From positions 1-11,853 of the forward strand of contig CAIKID010000137.1 of the NCBI GenBank assembly GCA_903827345.1: a stretch of 11,853 nucleotides of DNA, given 5' to 3'. The notes beneath the pieces were generated by a model that ran no database searches, had not been told where the DNA came from, and saw nothing but the letters and a program-made list of their open reading frames with translations. A program made the translations under genes and the position numbers. Shown piece by piece: positions 6,897-11,853 of the stretch. The stretch's first letter is position 1. The number at the start of each line of letters is the position of its first letter. The DNA is from an uncultured Actinomycetes bacterium. Its GTDB lineage: Bacteria; Actinomycetota; Actinomycetes; Nanopelagicales; Nanopelagicaceae.

Positions 6897-8591
6897 TTAA
6901 GCCTTGCCATGTACATCGTGAAGGTAGCGTGAGCCGCGCAACGCGCTAAACAGCGCTCCGATAAGGGCCATTGCCAGCGCCATGGTGAAAACAATTACCA
7001 GACCATGGTGGAACGGTTGTGAAATCAAATTGGGGAAGAAGTGTTTACCCGTGAGCGTCGCCCATTGCGCATTAGTCACATGAGCCGCGCCTTGACTTCC
7101 CAGCAAACTCTGAAGTGGGTTGTAGCCAAGGAACGAAGCGAAGAGGCTGCCGACCACCGGGAGGCTAGCTATCTGATGGGCTTGCGCCACAGATACGCCA
7201 TTTGCCGTTAAACCTGCGAACAACGAAGTTGGCAAGGCGTGACTCAATCCAACGATCATGAGAGAGAAGAAGATTCCAATTGAAAGGACCATTCCCGTAT
7301 TCATAAATGCGGCTTGGATTCCTGCGGCAGCTCCTCGGCTCGTAGCGGGCACACTATTCATCACTGCGGTGGCATTAGGGGCAGAGAACATCCCGCCGCC
7401 AATTCCGTTGAGCAGTACCAGCACCGCAAACCAGATGTAATGAAAGTTGGTTGGCACGAGTAGCAGCCCGATGAAGCTGCTCCCGAAGATCAACATTCCA
7501 ACGGTAGAAAGTAGGCGAGCTCCGTGGCGATCAGAGATCCAGCCACTTGCGGGTCCAGCAAAGAGGAAGCCTACCGTCAAGGGAAGAAGATAGATGCCGG
7601 CCCAGAGTGGCGTTGCGGTGTAGGCATATCCATGAATGGGCAACCAGATTCCCTGCAACCAGATGATCAACATAAATTGTAATCCGCCGCGCGCGGTAGC
7701 TGCCAAAAATCCGGCGCCTGATCCCATTGCAAAGGCGCGGATCTTGAAGAGATGCAGGTTAAACATCGGATACTTAACCTGCATTTCAATAACGAAGAAC
7801 GCGGTCAAGAAAACGAATGCGAGTCCAAACCCAATGAGGACTTTAGGTGCCAACCATCCCATCGACGATCCGCCATACGGTTGAATCCCATAAACCATTG
7901 CGATCAAGAGCGAAGTCAGCCCGAGTGCGAAGGTGAGGTTGCCCCACCAATCGATCGTGGCATGAGCACGCTTGCCATTGTCCTTGAGGCTGATGTAACC
8001 CCAAATTGTTCCAAAGAATCCAAAGGGAACCGATACCCAGAAGACCAGCCGCCAATCACCGATAGAGAGCAGTCCGCCGGCGATCAAACCAATAAAGGAA
8101 CCACCGATAGCGGCGACCTGATTGATGCCAATGGCCAACCCACGTTGTTCCACGGGGAATGCGTCTGCGATGATGGCAGAAGAGTTAGCGAATAACATCG
8201 CGCCGCCCACGCCTTGCACCAAACGCCAAATAACCAACCAGAGCGCGCCCTTGCTTTGATGGTACGGATCAAGGGCGAGCAAGATGGAAGCGATAGAGAA
8301 GACTAAAAATCCCAAGTTATAAATCCGCACCCGACCAAAGATGTCGCCGATACGGCCCAGGCTAATTACAAGTACTGCAGTCACGAGCATGTATCCCTGC
8401 AGTAACCAAAGCAGATAGCCAACATTGCTGGGGGAGAGCGGGTCGATCCCTACGCCGCGAAAGATGGCGGGTAATGAGATCAAGATGATAGAAGAGTTGA
8501 TTGTCGCCATAAAAATGCCGAGAGTTGTATTGGTAAGGGCGACCCACTTGTAGCGCGGAGAGATTGTGCTCGTTGTTACAGTTTCAGTCAC
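6897..8591 (-). CDS. MFS transporter, DHA2 (14-TM) type
   Basis: A 564-aa integral membrane protein of the major facilitator superfamily, most like the 14-helix drug:H+ antiporter (EmrB/QacA) group, exporting a small molecule in exchange for protons. Motif A is GRIGDIFGRV (79-88), the motif B region is RLVQGVGGA (123-131), and the motif C-like GGSFIGLIAGG (163-173) sits in helix 5, followed by DWRLVFWVSVPFG. The helix-1 signature reads FMATINSSIILISLP: the acidic residue common in drug-exporting DHA2 members is Asn32 here. The start is GTG at 8591, 24 bp after the preceding exported-protein gene, with a candidate leaderless promoter. No TetR- or MarR-type regulator adjoins it. The substrate is unknown; resistance is not proven. 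Confidence 0.9.
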   Translation of the reverse strand: MTETVTTSTISPRYKWVALTNTTLGIFMATINSSIILISLPAIFRGVGIDPLSPSNVGYLLWLLQGYMLVTAVLVISLGRIGDIFGRVRIYNLGFLVFSIASILLALDPYHQSKGALWLVIWRLVQGVGGAMLFANSSAIIADAFPVEQRGLAIGINQVAAIGGSFIGLIAGGLLSIGDWRLVFWVSVPFGFFGTIWGYISLKDNGKRAHATIDWWGNLTFALGLTSLLIAMVYGIQPYGGSSMGWLAPKVLIGFGLAFVFLTAFFVIEMQVKYPMFNLHLFKIRAFAMGSGAGFLAATARGGLQFMLIIWLQGIWLPIHGYAYTATPLWAGIYLLPLTVGFLFAGPASGWISDRHGARLLSTVGMLIFGSSFIGLLLVPTNFHYIWFAVLVLLNGIGGGMFSAPNATAVMNSVPATSRGAAAGIQAAFMNTGMVLSIGIFFSLMIVGLSHALPTSLFAGLTANGVSVAQAHQIASLPVVGSLFASFLGYNPLQSLLGSQGAAHVTNAQWATLTGKHFFPNLISQPFHHGLVIVFTMALAMALIGALFSALRGSRYLHDVHGKA

Positions 8592-8597
8592 CCTTGC

Positions 8598-8606
8598 AGG
8601 GTAGCA
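8598..8606 (-). promoter_or_regulatory. Candidate extended -10 promoter for a leaderless MFS gene
   Basis: TGC-TACCCT on the minus strand is an extended -10 element ending exactly 6 nt before the GTG at 8591. The AAGG between them is directly next to the start codon and too close to be a Shine-Dalgarno sequence. It would let the MFS gene be expressed apart from the sipW operon upstream. The -35 region is weak. Confidence 0.42.
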
Positions 8607-8615
8607 CAGAGGTTT

Positions 8616-9161
8616 TTAACTGTTTTTAGTGACATTTACATCGACTGAGGTAGTTACATTCACAGATATTTGAACTCTTCGGCCAGGAGCTGTATCAAGA
8701 AGGCGCAGCCTCCACGTTTCGCCTGGTGCCATGGCAAGCGCGACGGATGCACTAAGTGATGCAGTACCAGCGGCTACGGTTAGTACCGTTGTTGCGCCAG
8801 TGGAGCAAACACCTGTCGACTCCGTCCAAGTTCCGGTGCAATAGCTCAAAGTGGCTGTTCCAGATTGGATTCCCGAGAGTTTGGTTACCGTAATAGTTTC
8901 ACTCGCGAGAGGAATGGTGCCAAAGTTGACTAAAGATTCGAAGTCTCCAATAGTTGCAGTGGTCGAAGGTATCGAATACAGAGTTTTAGTATTGCTAGTT
9001 GTAGCAGTAGCGACGACCACTGCGGACAGAGTGCCGGTGCTGACGGTGGGAGTGGTGTTTGTCGCCGCGATCAAACTTGCGTCACATGCGCCGCTAACCA
9101 TGGCGAAAGAAAGAATCAAGGAGATGAGGACCTTCCCCAAGGTTTTAGATAGCGTAATCAT
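8616..9161 (-). CDS. Exported Ser/Thr-rich protein, third SipW-operon substrate candidate
   Basis: A 181-aa protein with an N-terminal signal peptide (hydrophobic core about 11-24) whose end, CDA before SLIAAT (26-33), matches the region after the signal core in the two upstream paralogues, and then STGTLS (41-46) matches their IASG-x-L. A Cys pair (Cys108, Cys119) around TGTWTESTGV resembles the Cys-x3-Trp...Cys loop of the paralogues. It lacks their PGD-x-QYRY motif but has APGETWRLRLLD (145-156). No membrane anchor, LPXTG or good lipobox is present (SGAC lacks the Leu-type residue at -3). The start overlaps the upstream stop by ATGA. Function is not known; a minor or capping component of a surface structure is only a guess. 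Confidence 0.72.
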   Translation of the reverse strand: MITLSKTLGKVLISLILSFAMVSGACDASLIAATNTTPTVSTGTLSAVVVATATTSNTKTLYSIPSTTATIGDFESLVNFGTIPLASETITVTKLSGIQSGTATLSYCTGTWTESTGVCSTGATTVLTVAAGTASLSASVALAMAPGETWRLRLLDTAPGRRVQISVNVTTSVDVNVTKNS

Positions 9162-9844
9162 CTGTTGTTTGTTAGTGCGACACGTTGCGATTCGGTAACG
9201 GCGAATTGTAGCGTTGCTGTCAGCCCCAGTATTGAAGGCGCGGTTGTAGGGGTGACTACAGGAGCCTGACCATCCGTTACTGATTCAGAATCAATTAAAT
9301 CTATCTGAAATTCGATTTGCAAATATGTGGTGGTGTTGGGAGCGGTATTGATTGCAAAGCTATTTGCCGTGAGAAGATTCTTCAACGAGTCTCCGAGCAG
9401 TGTGGTCGAAGTACCTCCGCAGGTGCCAATGGTCGAACTACCAATCGTGTACGTCCACGCCTGAGTGCAAGATTTAATTGTAAGGATGATTCCTCGACTG
9501 GCATCGGTGCTGAGAAGTGTCGGTGTCGAATCGGTGATTCTAAGACTCGGGCTAGTCGCACCACCCGTTCCCTGCGTGAAATCAACATAGCGATATTGTT
9601 TGTCACCTGGTGACATATTTGTTATGGAGGATGACCAGCCAGCACTACTTCCATCCGAGGCGGCAGTCATGACTAATTTGCCTGAGGCAATTGATTGGGT
9701 AGTGCGATTTGAAGCCTGAGCTATAAGGCTGGCATCGGCGGATGAAGTAACTAAGGAGATCCCGAGACTTCCAGCAAGCAAGAGAAGAAAAGGGTAAAGC
9801 AAGGCCCCCCCTATGAAGGAGAGACCTTGCTTTACGTTACTCAT
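9158..9844 (-). CDS. TasA/camelysin-like exported protein (second substrate)
   Basis: A 228-aa secreted protein. The signal region (about 8-38, two hydrophobic runs ending SSADA before SLIA) is followed by TTQSIASGKLVMT (48-60), the short pattern found after SipW-type signal peptides. The central motif SPGDKQYRYVDFTQG (78-92) and the loop Cys126-x3-Trp...Cys142-GG match the 321-aa neighbour upstream closely, so the two are paralogues. The remainder is a beta-rich Ser/Thr sequence ending LTATLQFAVTESQR, the likely last strand. It starts 20 bp after the previous stop and overlaps the next gene by ATGA, so all are in one operon after the signal peptidase. Likely an extracellular structural subunit or matrix protein, inferred from TasA-type systems. 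No ligand or enzyme motif is seen. Confidence 0.78.
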   Translation of the reverse strand: MSNVKQGLSFIGGALLYPFLLLLAGSLGISLVTSSADASLIAQASNRTTQSIASGKLVMTAASDGSSAGWSSSITNMSPGDKQYRYVDFTQGTGGATSPSLRITDSTPTLLSTDASRGIILTIKSCTQAWTYTIGSSTIGTCGGTSTTLLGDSLKNLLTANSFAINTAPNTTTYLQIEFQIDLIDSESVTDGQAPVVTPTTAPSILGLTATLQFAVTESQRVALTNNR

Positions 9845-9864
9845 AGCTTCTAAACGACTTCTAA

Positions 9865-10830
9865 CTAAGCGTTAGTCGTCGTGGCGGTGCGTTGCTGCTC
9901 GGTGAAAGTAAAAGTTGCGGCAGCTGTCTGACTCTGAATTGTTGGTTCTGTCGCTGCAACAGATTGTGCTGATGCGGCAGAAGTATTGGTGATTGTGTCT
10001 ACAACAGGAGTAGCCGTAACGGTTGTGCCTGAAGAGGTAAGAACGTGGTAGGCACCATTGAAACCAATTGAAGTTCCGGTGAAGCCAGCTACGGAGAAGT
10101 ATTCACCAACAGCCAATTGAGCGGCATCGGATGAAGACATGGTGAAGGAAACAGCTGCATTAGCAACTGTTTTCGCCTGAACAGCGGTGATGGTCTGAGC
10201 GCCATTTGTAACAACAGGAGTTCCAGCATTTGTGGTGGTCTCATTGTTTGTGGTGTTGGCAGGCAGAGTCATGATGATCTGGAGGAAGTTGGTTGTGTTC
10301 TGCGCCAGGTTGAAGTTGGTAAGCGCCTGTGCGGTACGAAGTGTGTATCCACCAGTTGATGCGAGAACAACGGACTGTATGCCACTGCAGGTGCTTGCTG
10401 AAGTTGCATTGACAAATGTCCAAGCAACTGTGCAATTATTCACAGTGAATTGAATGCCGCGTACGTTATCGCTCGTAAGCGAGGTGTCGCCCGTTGCACT
10501 TAGCGCAAGTGTTGGCAAGAGTGCGGTTCCTTGTGTCGCGCCTTGCTTCAAATCGATATAGCGGTACTGCACATCGCCAGGAACCATGCCGGTAATCGGG
10601 GTCGTTGAGGAGAAGCCAGCGGTCTCGCTTGTGGCGGTTGAGTTTGCCAGGGTGAGGTTGAGCGAACCAGATGCAATGCTCTGTGCAGAGGCGTTGGTAC
10701 CGATAGCGGTCAGGTTAGCGGAAGTGACGCCAGTGACGAGAGCAATGCCCAAGATTCCGGCGCTAGGTATCGCAATCATTCGGAAAATTTGAGCAGAGCT
10801 CTTTCCGACGAACAAGGTAGATAGTTTCAA
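9865..10830 (-). CDS. TasA/camelysin-like exported protein with an inserted beta domain (first substrate)
   Basis: A 321-aa secreted protein, the first substrate candidate after the signal peptidase. The signal region spans about 14-38 (hydrophobic 18-34, cleavage likely after TSA), followed by NLTA and AQSIASGSLNLTL (49-61). It shares with the 228-aa paralogue the motif VPGDVQYRYIDLKQG (83-97), the Cys133-x3-Trp...Cys148-SG loop, and the last strand ATFTFTEQQR. Between the shared parts lies an extra segment (about 213-298) with SSSDAAQLAVGEYFSVAGF and FNGAYHVLTSSGTTVTATP, resembling the small beta module seen in phage tail and surface proteins. The start is TTG, backed by AGGAG 5 nt upstream. 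Probably the main structural product of the operon, an inference from its position and ribosome binding site. Confidence 0.78.
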   Translation of the reverse strand: MKLSTLFVGKSSAQIFRMIAIPSAGILGIALVTGVTSANLTAIGTNASAQSIASGSLNLTLANSTATSETAGFSSTTPITGMVPGDVQYRYIDLKQGATQGTALLPTLALSATGDTSLTSDNVRGIQFTVNNCTVAWTFVNATSASTCSGIQSVVLASTGGYTLRTAQALTNFNLAQNTTNFLQIIMTLPANTTNNETTTNAGTPVVTNGAQTITAVQAKTVANAAVSFTMSSSDAAQLAVGEYFSVAGFTGTSIGFNGAYHVLTSSGTTVTATPVVDTITNTSAASAQSVAATEPTIQSQTAAATFTFTEQQRTATTTNA

Positions 10831-10835
10831 TGTAA

Positions 10836-10840
10836 CTCCT
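10836..10840 (-). promoter_or_regulatory. Strong Shine-Dalgarno site before the TTG start of the 321-aa gene
   Basis: AGGAG on the minus strand lies 5 nt before the TTG at 10830, the best ribosome binding site in the window. It supports the TTG start and suggests translation independent of the signal peptidase gene, whose stop is 69 bp upstream. Confidence 0.7.
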
Positions 10841-10899
10841 ATTTTCTATTGGGTGATTGATTTCAATTGTGATTCTCTGAATTTTCGAACCATGTATTC

Positions 10900-11451
10900 C
10901 TAAGAGCCACCTCCGAGCAAGGTAGTTTCTTCAGGAACGCTCTGTATCTCGTTTTCGTTCTTCGGCTTAGACTTCATGGATCTATAGGTCAGATTCCCAA
11001 TTGCCAAAATTGCAAAGAGGGCAAAGGCATATCTGCCGAGTTTTCCGGTCAGATTGATGAGCACATACCCAATCTTGGGAAGCACCATTTTTGCGACGGG
11101 TATTGGCATGCTCTGATTGAAGATAACCGGGGTGTCGGCTACCGGGTTTGCGTCGCCCTTGGTGGTAATTACAAGTTGATCGGATTTCACTTGGATATCT
11201 GCGATGCGGTGGGCAACTTCAGTTCCCAGTTTTGTGTTGTAGTAGAGAATGACTTCTCCGGTTTTAAGTGAACCAACGCTCTCGTATTTTGTGAGAACCA
11301 CGTCTCCAGGTTTAATGGTGGGCCGCATGCTGCCCGATGTGACAACGCTTAAGTGAAAGCCGAGCAGCGTTGCAAGCACGGTAGGTAGAAGTGTGAGAAC
11401 GACAAGTGCGATTGAAAAGATGCGACCTGCGCGCTGCGTGTTGGTTTTCAT
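10900..11451 (-). CDS. sipW: SipW-like (archaeal/ER-type) signal peptidase I
   Basis: A membrane-bound signal peptidase of family S26 that removes signal peptides from exported proteins. The 183-aa protein has a first transmembrane helix at about 12-33, the catalytic segment VTSGSMRPTIKPGDVVL with Ser41, and a second helix at about 139-158 with a charged cytoplasmic tail. Where bacterial LepB-type enzymes carry a catalytic Lys, this one has AHRI (His81), the Ser-His arrangement of the ER/archaeal and SipW class; TKGDANPVAD (97-106) supplies the conserved Asp. SipW-class enzymes usually process a few dedicated substrates, and three such exported proteins follow directly downstream. A promoter with an inverted repeat lies before the ATG. 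Class assignment is firm; the substrate link is inferred from position and signal-peptide likeness. Confidence 0.9.
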   Translation of the reverse strand: MKTNTQRAGRIFSIALVVLTLLPTVLATLLGFHLSVVTSGSMRPTIKPGDVVLTKYESVGSLKTGEVILYYNTKLGTEVAHRIADIQVKSDQLVITTKGDANPVADTPVIFNQSMPIPVAKMVLPKIGYVLINLTGKLGRYAFALFAILAIGNLTYRSMKSKPKNENEIQSVPEETTLLGGGS

Positions 11452-11457
11452 GTCGTG

Positions 11458-11486
11458 AAATTAATGTGGTAACTGTCGCCTCACAA
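11458..11486 (-). promoter_or_regulatory. Promoter of the sipW operon, probably leaderless
   Basis: On the minus strand, TTGTGA (11481-11486, four of six matches to TTGACA) is followed by a 17-nt spacer and TAATTT (11458-11463), ending 6 nt before the sipW ATG. This is the most complete promoter in the window. There is no Shine-Dalgarno sequence before the ATG, so the transcript probably begins at the start codon. Confidence 0.6.
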
Positions 11487-11494
11487 TAAGTGAG
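11480..11494. promoter_or_regulatory. Inverted repeat over the sipW -35 box, possible operator
   Basis: CTCAC-AATAA-GTGAG is a perfect inverted repeat with 5-bp arms and a 5-bp centre. One arm and the centre cover the -35 hexamer of the sipW promoter. A dimeric repressor bound here would block RNA polymerase. The repeat is short, no second copy was noticed nearby, and no regulator gene adjoins it, so the role is speculative. Confidence 0.35.
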
Positions 11495-11595
11495 TTAAAG
11501 AATATGGGGCTAACTGTTTCTAGAGATTTTTACTATGTAGGTATCCACACTTTATATGCAACTTGAGGGGTTTACACACACCAGAATTTTTGAAA

Positions 11596-11853
11596 TGGAC
11601 CTGCGCGATATTTGCTAGACACTTTCGGTTAGGCAACGTTAATGGTTGCTTGGTTAGTGGTGCAAATAGTTAAGCGATGAAATTCATCTATCGGGGTTCT
11701 TCCATGCAACACCATTTGAGGTCGTATTGAGTTATAGAAGTTTTCGCAGTACTCAGTAATTGCCTCATTGATCTCCTCATAAGATTTCCATGATTGACTG
11801 TGAAGCAACTCTGTTTTGATCTTCCCAAAGAAGCTTTCGATCATCTGATTGGC
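11596..11853 (-). mobile_element. IS3-family insertion sequence, 3' end (partial)
   Basis: The element extends beyond the right edge of the window. Its end is placed at 11596, where TGGACCTGCGCGATATTTG followed by CTAGACA resembles terminal repeats of IS3-family (IS150-like) elements, which start with TG and often contain a TAGACA-type segment. The transposase stop is 33 bp inside this end, a normal distance. The 3-4 bp just outside (GAAA, 11592-11595) would be the target duplication, but the other end is not in the window. The stretch is visibly more AT-rich than the replication genes. Confidence 0.65.
11629..11853 (-). CDS. IS3-family transposase (OrfB), C-terminal part, partial
   Basis: The C-terminal 74 residues of a DDE (retroviral integrase-type) transposase, open to the window edge. 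The reading begins ANQ before IESFFGKIKTELL, where Glu in IESFF is the third acidic residue of the DDE triad and the Lys seven residues later is the usual partner. It continues with EYCENFYNSIRPQ and GRTPIDEF, the typical ending of IS3 OrfB (FYN-x2-R-P-x5-L-x3-TP-x-E-F). The ATG at 11844 lies inside the conserved core, so it is not the true start. Nothing in the visible part is broken. It moves the element by cutting and joining the ends; activity cannot be judged from this fragment. Confidence 0.88.
   Translation of the reverse strand, partial: ANQMIESFFGKIKTELLHSQSWKSYEEINEAITEYCENFYNSIRPQMVLHGRTPIDEFHRLTICTTNQATINVA

Noticed and set aside
7752..8195. 147-aa open frame on the plus strand opposite the MFS gene.
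   Set aside because: It is a reverse-strand shadow of a well-supported transporter gene, with a charged low-complexity composition and no recognisable domain.
9076..9090. Lipobox (SGAC) in the 181-aa exported protein, suggesting a lipoprotein.
   Set aside because: The residue at -3 is Ser rather than Leu/Val/Ile, and the paralogues have Ser or Asn nearby without Cys, so the Cys is more likely incidental.

Overview
The window most likely comes from an actinobacterium. The evidence is the adjacent dgt-dnaG pair, a moderate-GC coding style, several genes that look leaderless (a TANNNT -10 element 6-7 nt before the start codon), and the kind of secreted and membrane proteins present. A small aquatic or streamlined actinobacterium would fit, but nothing here fixes the genus, and no marker gene was compared.

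Plus strand, bases 1-4348: the 3' part of a dGTPase gene (dgt, its start lies outside the window), DNA primase (dnaG), tRNA-Asn(GTT), a membrane protein joining a DoxX-like domain to a Rieske [2Fe-2S] domain through a Tat-like twin-arginine segment, and a small ACT-domain protein. The ACT gene converges on galE, and the two overlap by 20 bp.

Minus strand, read from right to left: the 3' end of an IS3-family insertion sequence (transposase 3' part and a probable terminal repeat ending near base 11596); then a promoter with an inverted repeat over its -35 box; then an archaeal/ER-type (SipW-like) signal peptidase followed by three Ser/Thr-rich exported proteins of the TasA/camelysin-like kind. 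The first two are clear paralogues, and the third shares the signal-peptide region and a cysteine-pair pattern. This block looks like a dedicated secretion-plus-substrate operon, analogous in logic to sipW-tasA operons, and is the best candidate for an undescribed surface structure.

The same strand continues with a 14-TM-type MFS transporter, an 89-aa protein resembling the C-terminal domain of the DNA polymerase III tau subunit, a secreted GH25 lysozyme with an Ig-like domain and Pro/Ser/Thr tail, and galE. The lysozyme start overlaps the 89-aa gene (ATGA). The MFS, 89-aa and possibly galE genes each also have a candidate leaderless promoter, so transcription may begin at several points. Lysozyme, UDP-galactose supply, export and surface proteins together suggest a cell-envelope neighbourhood. 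That link is inferred from gene order only.

There is no gene-free stretch longer than 300 bases. The longest non-coding stretch (11452-11628) holds the sipW promoter and the IS end.
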